Source: Actinomycetospora sp. NBRC 106375 (lineage in GTDB: Bacteria; Actinomycetota; Actinomycetes; Mycobacteriales; Pseudonocardiaceae). From it: DNA of 64,000 nucleotides. Under the pieces are notes generated by a model. It was not told where the DNA came from. It did not search any database and saw only the letters and a program-made list of their open reading frames with translations. This document shows positions 49,919 through 59,089 of this stretch, piece by piece; the first letter of the stretch is position 1; every line of letters starts with the position of its first letter. Both the position numbers and the translations under genes were made by a program. Location: NCBI RefSeq assembly GCF_030269665.1, contig NZ_BSTS01000012.1:185400-249399 (forward strand), in the 5' to 3' direction.

Positions 49919-51571
49919 TCACATGCGCTCGGGCGCGCTGACGCCGAGCAGGTCGAGGCCGTTCGCGAGCACCTGGCGGGCCGCGGAGCACAGCGCGAGG
50001 CGCGCCGTGTGGATTCCCGCCGGGGTCTCGTCCCCCTGGGGCAGCACGCGGCAGGTGTCGTAGAAGCGGTGGTACGCGCCGGCGAGCTCCTCGAGGTAGC
50101 GCGCCACCCGGTGCGGCTCGCGCAGGCTCGCGGCCGAGCCGAGCACGCGCGGGAACTCCCCGAGGGTGCGGATGAGGTCGCCCTCGCGGGGGTGGGTCAG
50201 CAGGCCGAGATCGGGGTCGTCGGCGCTGACCCCGAGGTCCGCGGCGTTGCGGGCCAGCGAGGCCAGCCGGGCGTGCGCGTACTGCACGTAGAACACGGGG
50301 TTCTCGTTGGTGCGGCTCGAGATCAGGTCGAGGTCGATCTCGAGCACCTGGTCGACCGACGAGCGCGCCAGGGTGTAGCGGGCGGCGTCCACGCCGACGG
50401 CGTCGACGAGGTCCTCGAGGGTGATGATCGTGCCGGCGCGCTTGGACATCTTCACCGGCTCGCCGTCGCGCACGAGGTTCACCAGCTGCCCGATGAGCAC
50501 CTCGACGCGCGCGGGGTCGTCGCCGAACGCGGCGGCGACGGCCTTCAGCCGGTGGATGTAGCCGTGGTGGTCGGCACCCAGCATGTAGATCGCGAGGTCG
50601 GCGCCCCGGGCCCGCTTGTCGCGGTAGTAGGCGATGTCGCCGGCGATGTAGGCGGGCCTGCCGTCCGACTTGATGACGACGCGGTCCTTGTCGTCGCCGT
50701 GGTCGGTGGAGCGCATCCACCACGCGCCGTCGGCGAAGTACAGCGCCTCGTCGTCCTTGAGGTCCTGCACCGCCTTCTCGACCGCCCCGGAGCTGTGGAG
50801 CGCGAGCTCCGAGGACCACACGTCGAAGTGGGTGCCGAACGACTCGAGGCTCGCCCGCATCTCGTCGAGCATGATCTCGACACCGAGGCGCTTGAACGCG
50901 GCGAGCTTCTCGTCCTCGGGCTGGTCGAGCACGCCCTGCTCGGCGTCCACCACCTTCTGCGCCACCTCGGCGACGTACGCCCCGCCGTAGCCGTTCTCCG
51001 GCACCGGGCGGCCCTCGGCCGCGGCGATGAGGGACTCGGCGAACCGGTCGATCTGCGCGCCGGCGTCGTTGACGTAGTACTCGCGGGTGACCGCGGCGCC
51101 CTGCGAGCCGAGCACCCGGCCCAGCGCGTCGCCGACCGCCGCCCAGCGCGTCCCGCCGAGGTGGATCGGGCCGGTCGGGTTGGCCGAGACGAACTCGAGG
51201 TTGATCGCCTGGCCGGTGAGCGCGTCGGTGTGCCCGTAGCCCGCCCCGGCCGCGAGGACGTCGGCGACGATCCCCGCCTGGGCGTCGGCCGCGAGCCGCA
51301 GGTTGAGGAACCCGGGGCCCGCCACCTCGGCGGTGGCGATCCCGTCGGTGTCGGAGAGGCGCGTGGCCAGCCAGCCCGCCAGGTCGGCGGGCGCGACCCC
51401 GGCCTTCTTGGCCGAGCGCAGCGCGAGGTTGGTCGCGTAGTCGCCGTGCTCGGGGTTGCGCGGCCGCTCCACCGTGACCGTCTCCGGCAGCACCGCCGTG
51501 TCGAGGCCGCGCTCGGTGAGCACGTCCACGGCGACGGCGTGCAGGAGATCGGCGAGGGCAGCGGGGGTCAC
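49919..51571 (-). CDS. argS: Arginyl-tRNA synthetase
   Basis: The 550-residue class I synthetase has the N-terminal Add-1 domain, the HIGH-type motif in [24 protein letters not shown] (KMSKS), and the anticodon-binding helical domain at the C terminus. The GTG at 51571 gives the usual length. A TAGACT -10 element ends 7 nt before it and no spaced ribosome site exists, so the mRNA is probably leaderless. It heads the lysine/threonine operon, linking arginine-tRNA charging and lysA as in corynebacteria. Confidence 0.96.
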   Translation of the reverse strand: MTPAALADLLHAVAVDVLTERGLDTAVLPETVTVERPRNPEHGDYATNLALRSAKKAGVAPADLAGWLATRLSDTDGIATAEVAGPGFLNLRLAADAQAGIVADVLAAGAGYGHTDALTGQAINLEFVSANPTGPIHLGGTRWAAVGDALGRVLGSQGAAVTREYYVNDAGAQIDRFAESLIAAAEGRPVPENGYGGAYVAEVAQKVVDAEQGVLDQPEDEKLAAFKRLGVEIMLDEMRASLESFGTHFDVWSSELALHSSGAVEKAVQDLKDDEALYFADGAWWMRSTDHGDDKDRVVIKSDGRPAYIAGDIAYYRDKRARGADLAIYMLGADHHGYIHRLKAVAAAFGDDPARVEVLIGQLVNLVRDGEPVKMSKRAGTIITLEDLVDAVGVDAARYTLARSSVDQVLEIDLDLISSRTNENPVFYVQYAHARLASLARNAADLGVSADDPDLGLLTHPREGDLIRTLGEFPRVLGSAASLREPHRVARYLEELAGAYHRFYDTCRVLPQGDETPAGIHTARLALCSAARQVLANGLDLLGVSAPERM

Positions 51572-51578
51572 CTCCGAG

Positions 51579-51584
51579 AGTCTA
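51579..51584 (-). promoter_or_regulatory. argS -10 element, leaderless
   Basis: TAGACT on the minus strand ends 7 nt before the argS GTG, matching the TANNNT spacing of leaderless actinobacterial genes. No clear -35 is visible. Confidence 0.5.
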
Positions 51585-51702
51585 GGGACCGGGCGCACCC
51601 GCGATCGGAGGCCGCCGGACGCCGTGGTCACGGCCCGTGGCGACGTCGCGGAGTGATCACGCGGCGTGTGCACCCGTCACGAGAGTGTCACCGGGCTCTC
51701 CG

Positions 51703-51708
51703 TAAACT
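51703..51708 (+). promoter_or_regulatory. DUF3105 gene -10 element, leaderless
   Basis: TAAACT ends 7 nt before the ATG at 51716, the same geometry as argS on the other strand of this divergent region. No ribosome site is present. Confidence 0.55.
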
Positions 51709-51715
51709 CCGGCCC

Positions 51716-52651
51716 ATGGCGAGTGGTGGGTCCGGCCGTCGGAGCGGGTCGAGCTCGGGGTCGGGGTCGGGACGGTCGTCCTCGGGTCCCTCGCGCGGCG
51801 GTCGCGACGGCGCGCGTCCGAGCGGCAAGCGGTCGGGCGGTGCGGGTGGCTCGTCCCACGGGCAGCGCTCGGGCAACGGCCAGCGCGGCGGCCAGCGCCC
51901 CACGGCCAAGCGCGGACCCAATCCCGTCACGCGCGGTAAGCGGCCCGCGGCCGGGACGCGACGCCAGGTGCCGTGGATGGTGATCGGCGCCGTCACCGTC
52001 GTGGTGCTGCTCGCCGCCGGCATCATCGGGTTCGCGCTCATGCGCAACAGCGAGGTCAGCGCCTGGCGCCCGAGCGACGACAACCGCGACCCCTCCCTGG
52101 CGATCCCGGGCGTCGTCACCGGGCAGTACGCCGGGCAGCAGCACGTCACCGCGCAGCAGCGGGTGGCCTACGACCGCTCGCCCCCGTTCGGCGGGCCGCA
52201 CGACGCGTACTGGGCGGCGTGCAACGGCGTCGTCTACCCGAACCCGGTGCGCACCGAGAACATGGTGCACTCCCTCGAGCACGGCGCGGTGTGGATCGCC
52301 TACAACCCCGAGCAGGTCACGGGCCCGGCGGTCCAGACGCTCGCAGCCAAGGTGTCGGGCCAGAACTACACGATGATGTCGCCCTACCCGGGCCTCGACC
52401 AGCCGATCGCGCTGCAGTCGTGGGGCCACGAGCTCAAGCTCGCGGACGCCAACGACCCCCGCGTCGACCAGTTCATCTCCTCGCTGCGCCAGAACCAGTA
52501 CGCCTACCCCGAGGTCGGCGCGAGCTGCGACGCCCTCGGTCCGGGCTACTTCGACCCGGACAACCCGCCGCCGTTCGACCCGACCCCGCCGCCGCCGAAC
52601 GCGGTGACGATGGACGGGCGCGGCGCCAACGCGGGCAACGGGGCCGGATGA
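51716..52651 (+). CDS. DUF3105 membrane-anchored protein
   Basis: The 311-residue protein has a Gly/Ser/Arg-rich cytoplasmic lead of about 85 residues, one membrane helix (WMVIGAVTVVVLLAAGIIGF) and an extracytoplasmic DUF3105 domain with SPPFGGPHDAYWAACNG, HSLEHGAVWIAY and the His pair typical of the family. It is co-transcribed with a DUF305 gene (ATGA overlap), a frequent actinobacterial pair that may handle copper or other metals outside the cell; that role is inferred. Confidence 0.85.
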   Translation: MASGGSGRRSGSSSGSGSGRSSSGPSRGGRDGARPSGKRSGGAGGSSHGQRSGNGQRGGQRPTAKRGPNPVTRGKRPAAGTRRQVPWMVIGAVTVVVLLAAGIIGFALMRNSEVSAWRPSDDNRDPSLAIPGVVTGQYAGQQHVTAQQRVAYDRSPPFGGPHDAYWAACNGVVYPNPVRTENMVHSLEHGAVWIAYNPEQVTGPAVQTLAAKVSGQNYTMMSPYPGLDQPIALQSWGHELKLADANDPRVDQFISSLRQNQYAYPEVGASCDALGPGYFDPDNPPPFDPTPPPPNAVTMDGRGANAGNGAG

Positions 52652-53433
52652 GCGCGTCGACCGAGTCACCCGTGACGGATCCGGATCTCGTCGACCCGCC
52701 GCCGCCCGTCGACGACGACGGCGGTGACGGCGAGGGCGACGACGGCGGGCGCGGCCCCGGCTGGTGGGTCGCGAGCCCGCCGTGGGCGAAGGCCTTCGTC
52801 GCCGGGGGCCTGGCGCTGCTGCTCGTCCTGGTCGGCGTGATCGGCGGGATCGAGATCGGCCGCGCGACCGGCGAGACCTACGGTCCGGCCGAGGACTCGA
52901 TCGACGTCGGCTTCCTGCAGGACATGGTCGTGCACCACGACCAGGGCGTGCAGATGGCCGTGTGGGCGCGCACCAACACCGCCGACCCGCAGATCCGCCA
53001 GATCGCGTTCGACATCGAGTCGACCCAGACGTCCCAGACCGGGCGCATGGAGGGCTGGCTGACCCTCTGGGGGCAGCCGACCACACCGCCGGGCGGGCAG
53101 TACATGGCGTGGATGGGCATGCCGACCGCGGCGATGCCCGGCATGGCCTCGGCCGACGACCTCGCCCGCCTACGCGCCGCCACGGGCCGCGAGATGGACG
53201 TGATCTTCCTGCAGCTCATGCTCCGCCACCACCAGGGCGGGCTGCCGATGATGCAGGCGGCAGCCACCGGCGCCTCCGTGCCGGCGGTGCGCGCGCTCGC
53301 CCAGAGCATGGTCACGTCCCAGACCGCCGAGGTCGGCACGATGACCCAGATGCTGACCGACCGCGGCGCCGCCCCCCTCCCGGCACCCGACCCCCACGCC
53401 GGCATGTCGATGCCGGGCATGCCGATGAACTGA
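52648..53433 (+). CDS. DUF305 membrane-anchored, His/Met-rich protein
   Basis: The 261-residue protein has a Pro/Asp/Gly-rich cytoplasmic lead, one membrane helix (AFVAGGLALLLVLVGVIGGI) and two four-helix repeats with the DUF305 signatures MVVHHDQGVQMA and LMLRHHQGGLPMM. The C terminus is Met-rich (HAGMSMPGMPMN), and a second Met cluster lies mid-protein, suggesting copper binding. Its ATG overlaps the DUF3105 stop. Confidence 0.88.
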   Translation: MSASTESPVTDPDLVDPPPPVDDDGGDGEGDDGGRGPGWWVASPPWAKAFVAGGLALLLVLVGVIGGIEIGRATGETYGPAEDSIDVGFLQDMVVHHDQGVQMAVWARTNTADPQIRQIAFDIESTQTSQTGRMEGWLTLWGQPTTPPGGQYMAWMGMPTAAMPGMASADDLARLRAATGREMDVIFLQLMLRHHQGGLPMMQAAATGASVPAVRALAQSMVTSQTAEVGTMTQMLTDRGAAPLPAPDPHAGMSMPGMPMN

Positions 53434-53470
53434 GCCTCCCGAGCGCTCGCCTGTTCGAGCGATGCGGCTT

Positions 53471-53605
53471 TCCTGGCGTGTGACGCCAGGATCGCCACAT
53501 CCTCGGTCGCGCGACACGCCGAGACGTGAGCCTTCCGGTGGCGCCCGGACTCCGAGATTGCGATCTCGGTGACGATCGCCGTCAGATCTGAGCGCGATCG
53601 TCACC
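53471..53605. terminator. Cluster of three hairpins between convergent genes
   Basis: TCCTGGCGT/ACGCCAGGA with a 3-nt loop (53471-53491), CGAGAT/ATCTCG with a 4-nt loop (53553-53568), and GGTGACGATCGC/GCGATCGTCACC with a 14-nt loop (53568-53605) fill the spacer between the DUF305 and reductoisomerase-like genes. They can terminate both. Confidence 0.7.
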
Positions 53606-53617
53606 CGGACACCGATC

Positions 53618-54616
53618 TCAGCGGTCCAGACGTGCCCGGACCTCCGCTTCCGCGACCGCGAGCGGCGTGGCGTCGGCCTCACGGCGCAGCGTGTCGAGCC
53701 GCTCCCCCGCGTCCGGGCGGCTCCACTCGCGGGCGAAGTCTCCGGACAGGATGTCCTCGTGCATGACGCGGCCGAACCGCGTCGCGAGATCGCCGTGCTC
53801 GTCCAGCGCGGCCAGCGACCGCAGCTGCCCGTACTGCGAGGTCCGCGAGTGCAGCCCCAACTGCCCGAACAGCCCGTCGCGGGCGATGTGCGCGAACACC
53901 TCCGCCGGCTCCGCGGACAGGTAGAGCTCGTTGAGCACCGCCTCCTCGGTGAACCCCGCGCCGACGGCCACGCGGTGGGCGGTGCGCAGGACGTCGAGGA
54001 CCGCGGGCCAGATCGCCTGCTCGCTGAACAGGTCGAGGGCGGCCTCCTCGCGGGCACTCGACACGATCGCGCCGCCCAGCGTCCCGCCGATCGCGCGCGC
54101 CACGGCCATGGTCGTGTCCCACGCCCGGCCCGTCGCGTCCCGCTCCACGGAGACGAAGCACGGGAAGCCGTGCCGGTCGACGTAGCGGTCGCGCACCGCC
54201 GCGCCGATCATGCGCGGCGCGACCATGACGACGTCGACGCCCGCGGGCACCTCGAGCAGCCCGAAGGCCCAGTTGTAGCCGCTGGCGACGACGAGCGTGT
54301 CACCGTCGCGCAGGCCCGGCGCCACCTGCTCCGCCACGAGCGAGGGCTGCACCTCGTCGGGCACGAGCAGCAACGCGAGGTCCGCGGCCGCCGCGGCATC
54401 GGCGATCGAGCGCAGGTCGAATCCCTCCTCGGCCGCGGACGTCGCGTACTCGTCGTCCCGGTTCCCGACGATCGGCGCGTGCCCCGAGTCGCGCAGGTTC
54501 GCGGCCTGCGCCGCACCCTGGTTGCCGAACCCGAGCACGGCGATCGTGCGTCCGGACAGGGCGGCCAGGTCCGACGCCTCGATGCTGCGGTCCCGGTGGA
54601 TCTTCGCGTGAGCCAT
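53618..54616 (-). CDS. Ketol-acid reductoisomerase-like protein, atypical active site
   Basis: The 332-residue protein aligns along its length with class I ketol-acid reductoisomerase: nucleotide loop VLGFGNQGAAQAANLRDSG, APRMIGAAVRDRY, and metal site LDLFSEQ with Asp and Glu in place. By hand alignment two key positions differ: the catalytic His of the GHGFN motif is Ser (ASGYN), and the second Glu of the ECLHE motif is Ser. The nucleotide loop tail GNRDDEY also differs. It stands alone, without ilvB/ilvN. It is probably an IlvC homologue with another substrate. Confidence 0.72.
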   Translation of the reverse strand: MAHAKIHRDRSIEASDLAALSGRTIAVLGFGNQGAAQAANLRDSGHAPIVGNRDDEYATSAAEEGFDLRSIADAAAAADLALLLVPDEVQPSLVAEQVAPGLRDGDTLVVASGYNWAFGLLEVPAGVDVVMVAPRMIGAAVRDRYVDRHGFPCFVSVERDATGRAWDTTMAVARAIGGTLGGAIVSSAREEAALDLFSEQAIWPAVLDVLRTAHRVAVGAGFTEEAVLNELYLSAEPAEVFAHIARDGLFGQLGLHSRTSQYGQLRSLAALDEHGDLATRFGRVMHEDILSGDFAREWSRPDAGERLDTLRREADATPLAVAEAEVRARLDR

Positions 54617-54702
54617 CACCCGAGCGTGGTCCGCGCCCCGCTCGCGCACCACCCCGCCCCGCCGATCCGATCACGTCGGTGCGCTAGGCTGGTTTTTGGT
54701 CC

Positions 54703-54777
54703 GCCCCCGTAGCTCAGGGGATAGAGCACCGCCCTCCGGAGGCGGGAGCGCAGGTTCGAATCCTGCCGGGGGCACCA
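54703..54777 (+). tRNA. tRNA-Arg (anticodon CCG)
   Basis: The cloverleaf folds cleanly: acceptor GCCCCCG/CGGGGGC, D stem GCTC/GAGC, anticodon stem CCGCC/GGCGG with loop CTCCGGA (anticodon CCG, reading CGG), and T arm GCAGG-TTCGAAT-CCTGC. The CCA end is encoded. A TAGGCT -10 lies at 54685-54690. A site-specific integrase gene begins 92 bp downstream, so the 3' end is a probable att site. Confidence 0.95.
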
Positions 54778-54868
54778 CCCGCCGACCAGCGAAAACGTCG
54801 TTGGGTCGTTACCGGTCTGAGTCCGCGTGACACGGGTCGTGACACGAGCGGCTCCTACCGTCCGTGTC

Positions 54869-56305
54869 ATGCCACCTCGGAAGCGCAGGCAGCGGGGCCA
54901 CATCGGGCAGCTGCCGAGCGGCGCGTACCGCGTCCGCGTCTACGCCGGCACCGACGCCCTGACCGGCCGTCCGCGCCAGCTGTGCGAGACCGTCCCGACC
55001 TATGCCGAGGCCACGAAGGCGCTGACACGGCTCCAGGGCCAGGTCGACGAGGACACCCACCCGAAGTCGGACATCACCGTCGGGCAAGCCGTCGAGCGGT
55101 GGCTCGAGGTCGTCGTGCTCGAGGACACCACCCGCGAGCGCTACGACGACCTCATCCGCCTCTACGTGCTGCCGACGTTCGGCGCCATGCCCGCCGGCCG
55201 CGTCGACGCCGAGCTCCTCGAGCGCTTCTACGCACGCCTGCACCGCTGCCGCGTCCTATCGTGCAACGGCAAGGCGCGCGGCGGCCACGTCTGCCGTCCG
55301 CTGAGCACGAGCACCACGCGGAAGGTGCACTACATCATCCGCGGCGCCCTCGACCGTGCGGTGCGCTGGCGCCACCTCGGGGTGAACAAAGCCGCTATGG
55401 CCGAGGCGCCCGCGCCGCGGCGCACCGAACCCGACCCGCCCAGCGCCGACGAGGCGGCGCGACTGCTCAACGCCGCGTGGAGCGACCCGGAGTGGGGTCT
55501 GCTGCTGTGGCTGACCATGCTCACGGGCCCCCGCCGTGGCGAGGTCTCAGCGCTGCGCTGGCGCCATATCGACTTCGCGCGCGGGCTGCTCTGGGTGCAC
55601 CAGGCCAACGCGCAGACGAAGGCCGGGCTCAAGGAGAAGAGCACGAAGACGAACCAGCGCCGCAAGGTCGCCCTCGACGAGCACACCGTTGACCTCCTGA
55701 AGGCGCACCGGGAGCGGTGGCGCGAGCGCTGCGAGCAGCTCGGCGTTCCGCTCAGCCCCGACGCCTTCGTCTTCTCCCCTGCCCCCGACGGGGCGACTCC
55801 CTACCTCCCGCGAGCCATCAGCCAGCGCTACCGCCGCCTCGCGCTGCGGCTGAAGCTGCGCAGCACGCGCCTGCACTCGCTCCGCCACTACTCGGCCACC
55901 GAGCTCGTCGCCGCCGGCGTCGACATCCGCACTGTCGCCGGCCGCCTCGGGCATGGCAGCGGCGGCGCCACCACCCTCAAGGTCTACGCCGCCTGGGTCG
56001 ACGAGGCCGACCGTCGGGCAGCCACCACGATGGCGACGGTCCTCCCCCGTCCAGTTCCGGAGGCATCAGTCCGCCGCAGCCCGTACGAGGGCATCGCCGA
56101 GGCACTACGCGAGCAGATTCGCTCCGGTGCCCTGCAGCCCGGTGCCGAACTCCCGACGGTCGCCGAGATCGCCGTTGCCAACACCGTCGCCGTCGGTACA
56201 GCCCACCGTGCCCTCGCGGCACTCAAGGCGGACGGCCTGGTGAGGGTGTCTCGCGGGCGAAGGGCTGTGGTGCAGGGTCTGTCCGACACGATGGCCAACC
56301 GTTAG
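54869..56305 (+). CDS. Tyrosine site-specific integrase fused to a GntR-type winged helix
   Basis: The 478-residue protein has an Arg-rich start, an Arm-binding/SAM-like core-binding region, and a catalytic domain with Arg222 (TGPRRGE), HSLRH (His336, Arg339), GHGS and the Tyr373 nucleophile in LKVYAAW. After a short linker, residues about 405-470 form a GntR winged helix (YEGIAEALREQIRSG, LPTVAEIAVANT). The ATG at 54869 is 7 nt after a TACCGT -10, implying a leaderless mRNA; direct repeats GTGACACG lie upstream. It reads away from the adjacent tRNA-Arg, as in integrative elements. Confidence 0.88.
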   Translation: MPPRKRRQRGHIGQLPSGAYRVRVYAGTDALTGRPRQLCETVPTYAEATKALTRLQGQVDEDTHPKSDITVGQAVERWLEVVVLEDTTRERYDDLIRLYVLPTFGAMPAGRVDAELLERFYARLHRCRVLSCNGKARGGHVCRPLSTSTTRKVHYIIRGALDRAVRWRHLGVNKAAMAEAPAPRRTEPDPPSADEAARLLNAAWSDPEWGLLLWLTMLTGPRRGEVSALRWRHIDFARGLLWVHQANAQTKAGLKEKSTKTNQRRKVALDEHTVDLLKAHRERWRERCEQLGVPLSPDAFVFSPAPDGATPYLPRAISQRYRRLALRLKLRSTRLHSLRHYSATELVAAGVDIRTVAGRLGHGSGGATTLKVYAAWVDEADRRAATTMATVLPRPVPEASVRRSPYEGIAEALREQIRSGALQPGAELPTVAEIAVANTVAVGTAHRALAALKADGLVRVSRGRRAVVQGLSDTMANR

Positions 56306-56379
56306 CGCTCGCGCCAATCGTTGCTCACGACCTCGAGGCCTACCCGAGCCAGAGCAACTGAGCCAGCGGCGAGGACCTT

Positions 56380-56672
56380 CGCTGCTTGGTCAAGTGCGGC
56401 CCTGGCGGGCCGCGCAGCCACGCCCGCCCCCGGCAACAGGACGCCCAGGACCAAAGAGATGTCCGTCGCCGGACGGACAGGCCTCCGAGATGACGGGGAC
56501 GTACCGAAGTGCGGGACGTGTTCGTTGAGTGGTGGCGAGATGCCATCCCGGCGACCCGGAGGGCTATCACACCGCCGGCCAGCGGCAAGCCTGGTTGACC
56601 CCATTCCGGTGGCGCTCGAAGGTTGCCTCCCCCGGCGGCGCGATCGAGCTACGCCTGGTCGGCGGAATGGAA
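56380..56672. repeat. Diverged direct repeat, copy A
   Basis: This stretch shares long similar blocks, in the same order and orientation, with 59090-59455: TCAAGTGCGGCCCTGGCGGG, an AGAGATGTCC...GCCGGACGG block, GATGCCATCCCG versus GGTGCCATCCCG, and AGCGGCAAGCCTGGT. The hairpin GCGGCCC-TGGC-GGGCCGC is identical in both. The 381-bp gap 56306-56686 contains this repeat and no gene I can support. Confidence 0.75.
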
Positions 56673-56686
56673 CCAAGGACGCTCGC

Positions 56687-57328
56687 TTACTGTGCTACTT
56701 GTCGCACCGCTCCAGCCAAATTCGGGTCGTCGTCCGGCCCTCGCCAGAAGGTTACGGCGATCGATTCACCGGCCCCTACCGCCCTTGTGGCCTGCTCGAC
56801 CGGCAGCAACTCGTTGAACACGACCAGACCTACGGCAGGTCCGCCTGCGGCAGCCCGTCCCCACTCGCTTATCAATGTGCGCACCTGCTCTACCGCACGC
56901 TCAGCCATGCCGCGTCGAAACCTCGAAGCAAGCTTGGCCTCGACGAACATAGTGCGCCCATCAGGGAGCTGCGTTACGAAGTCTGCCTCACGCCGACCCA
57001 ACTGAACGTTTGCTGAAATTTCTGGCGTCCATTCGATGGAGGCAAGCACCCTGCCGAGCGCCTCAGCAAGATTCTTCTCGAAGTGGTACGCGTGGAGCCA
57101 GCCGCCAATCATCGGGCTGCGATCGCGGTCAGGCTCCTCAAGTGCAGTTACCCGGTCTGCGGGAACGGTGACGATCTCCGGTTCGTCCGAGTCAGGGAAG
57201 GTGACCGCTACGTCGACATCAACACCGTCGCGTCGAACCGTGGTCGAAACTACGCGGCCCTTCACCTCGTCGAGACCCCACGGCACGACGACGGTGTCAC
57301 CCAGCGCAAAATCAGCTAGTTCAGACAT
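56687..57328 (-). CDS. PD-(D/E)XK nuclease-like protein with N-terminal SH3-like domain
   Basis: From the ATG at 57328 the protein has 213 residues. Residues 1-65 look like a small SH3/Tudor-like beta barrel (GDTVVVPWGLDEVKGRVV). Residues 80-175 carry a nuclease core: Glu84 in a leading helix, Asp116 in READFVTQLPDGR, Glu130-Ala-Lys132 in MFVEAKL, and Gln148 in the following helix. It starts 8 bp after the HEPN gene stop, so the two form an operon. This fits a restriction or defence effector, but target and activity are inferred. Confidence 0.72.
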   Translation of the reverse strand: MSELADFALGDTVVVPWGLDEVKGRVVSTTVRRDGVDVDVAVTFPDSDEPEIVTVPADRVTALEEPDRDRSPMIGGWLHAYHFEKNLAEALGRVLASIEWTPEISANVQLGRREADFVTQLPDGRTMFVEAKLASRFRRGMAERAVEQVRTLISEWGRAAAGGPAVGLVVFNELLPVEQATRAVGAGESIAVTFWRGPDDDPNLAGAVRQVAQ

Positions 57329-57336
57329 GACCCGCC

Positions 57337-57921
57337 TCACCACGGACTCGGTATATTTAAGAATCCTGATAGCCAGATAGAGACCAGTCGGTCGAAGATG
57401 GTCACTAGCTGGTCGAGCTCTGCCCGCCATGCTACACCTAGTCCTAGCAAGTCGCGGCCAGGAAAAGAAGTGAGCAACAGCGCTAGCTTCTGGTCATCGC
57501 CGTGGGCAGTCGCATTACGCAGCTTAAGTAGCGTGTCGAGATTGGAAAGCCACCCGCCCGCTGAGGAATTCTCTTGCTTTGCCAGGCCGGAAAGACCCGC
57601 GAGGCCAAGGCGCCGGAAATCAGTATTAATGCTGCTCTCTGTTGCGTTTCCTTGGCTAAGCTTCGTGCTCTCTAGTGCGTTCCGAATCTGAATTGCCAGA
57701 TCGGGCGTATTTGTTACCGTCTGATCCATAAATTCGATAACGACAAGGCGGTGCAAGTCTCTACAGTAGCGCTGGAACTCCGCGCCCAACTGAACGATGT
57801 AGGCACCGCTTGCGCGCTCGTACTCCACCGATAGGGGCGCCGAAGAGACTGCGATTCCGTGGAGAGCAGCAAGGCGCGCGTCGCTTCCGGAAGACCATTC
57901 GTCGAGCGCGGACGAACCCAC
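57337..57921 (-). CDS. HEPN-like domain protein, putative RNase toxin or sensor
   Basis: The 194-residue, mostly helical protein has RNATAHGDD with the R-x4-H motif (Arg135, His140) of HEPN RNases, placed after LDTLLKL as in that fold. The N-terminal half has helices with FQRYCRDLHRLVVIEF. Base composition is visibly lower in GC than the surrounding genome. The GTG start lacks a strong ribosome site. It is the first gene of the two-gene cassette. Other readings are a RiboL-PSP-HEPN-like stress RNase or an inert HEPN scaffold. Confidence 0.65.
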   Translation of the reverse strand: MGSSALDEWSSGSDARLAALHGIAVSSAPLSVEYERASGAYIVQLGAEFQRYCRDLHRLVVIEFMDQTVTNTPDLAIQIRNALESTKLSQGNATESSINTDFRRLGLAGLSGLAKQENSSAGGWLSNLDTLLKLRNATAHGDDQKLALLLTSFPGRDLLGLGVAWRAELDQLVTIFDRLVSIWLSGFLNIPSPW

Positions 57922-58201
57922 GACCGGGAAGGTACCGGCCCGCGCTGCCGCCGCGAGGCGACATGCCGCCGACGTATAGAGGCAGGCTCGACGCGGAGGC
58001 TACGCCGTCCCCGGTGCAGATTTCGGGTACAAGACGCACGACGCACTGGCAGACAGCCACAGACACCGTCAGACAGTGATCATGCCCGGTCAGCGGCCCG
58101 CGCCGGACGAACTCGCAGGCGCTACGCGGTCCACGGACTACCGCTGACCTACTGGCCCAGACCTGGGGTTTCGGCGGTCGACCCCGCCCCGGGTACAGGT
58201 C
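57922..58201. other. Non-coding stretch upstream of the HEPN gene
   Basis: I see no convincing gene here. It should contain the promoter of the HEPN-nuclease operon and the decayed 5' part of the GNAT gene. Short CAGACA-type direct repeats occur at about 58050-58078. Confidence 0.4.
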
Positions 58202-58614
58202 GGGTACGGCCGAGCGCCCCGTCGACCAGGCCTCCTGCACGCCTGGGTCGCGACGGTGGACGAGACCGTGGTCGGCCACGCGCTCGTGACCACCGCGCAG
58301 TCCGACGTGGCGGCTCCCGCTGCCTGGGTTGAGCAGGGCGCCGATCCGGCCACGATCGTTGTCGGCGGACGCCTGTTCGTTGCTCCGGCCGGACGAGGCC
58401 ATCAGCTCGGGACCAAGCTCGGCCCGTTCGATCACCGACTGGGCGGCACGCCACTCGCCTGATCTCCGGGGACGACGTCATGACCAAGGACACCGCCGCC
58501 ATCGCGATCTACGAGCGTCTCGGGTGGCAGCGGATCGGGAGCACCATGCACGACATCGGCCACGGCGCCGAAGTCCCCGCCTGCCACTACGTCAGGCCGG
58601 CACCGGCGACCTGA
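58202..58614 (+). pseudogene. GNAT N-acetyltransferase remnant with two frameshifts
   Basis: Three frames in succession encode pieces of one GNAT protein: HAWVATVDETVVGHALVTT and RLFVAPAGRGHQLGTKL in frame 2 (acetyl-CoA loop), SITDWAARHSP in frame 3, and DVMTKDTAAIAIYERLGW to the stop at 58614 in frame 1. The order and motifs fit a normal acetyltransferase, but no single reading frame spans it. The 5' end is unclear. Confidence 0.65.
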
Positions 58615-58620
58615 TCCTGC

Positions 58621-59022
58621 CTATCCGAGGAACATGAACCCGTGACGGTGCTGCAGCTCGTCGAGGTCGACGTCATCACGGTCCATGTCCTGGAAGAACT
58701 CTTCCAAGCCCGCGGGCACTGCAACGATCAGCTTCTCTCCTCGCTCGTCGCCCCACGCGGTAGGAGTGCGACACTCCCTGGGGCAGTACACGAAGTTCCC
58801 CGCGCTCGCCGAGGACGTCTCGTCGCCACACGTGACGGTGTACTTCCCCGCCAGGACGTAGAAGCACTCGGCAGCCCGGTGATGCACGTGCAGCGGCACC
58901 TCATCACCCGGCGGCCCGGAGCTCTGAACGGCCGCGATCCGCCCCAGAGGTCTGTGCACCGCCGACCAGGAGCCTGCCTCCGGTAGAGAGCAATGGCGAG
59001 CCTGCCGGGCGGACGCACACAC
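58621..59022 (-). pseudogene. Cupin-domain protein, probably decaying
   Basis: The 133-codon frame has the cupin metal motif in GDEVPLHVHHRAAECFYVL and the ending LEEFFQDMDRDDVDLDELQH, very like the cupin at 63379-63800. Compared with that copy, the stretch after FVYCPR reads ECRTPTAW in frame but GVSHSYRV in the neighbouring frame, so two compensating indels have scrambled the second His motif. The N terminus also appears to switch frame near MGNETMRALCVRP. It may still be translated, but is unlikely to be fully functional. Confidence 0.55.
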
Positions 59023-59089
59023 AAGGCCCGCATCGTCTCGTTCCCCATGAGTCGCACCCTCTCGGAGACCGGGCCCGGGATCGGTGAGG

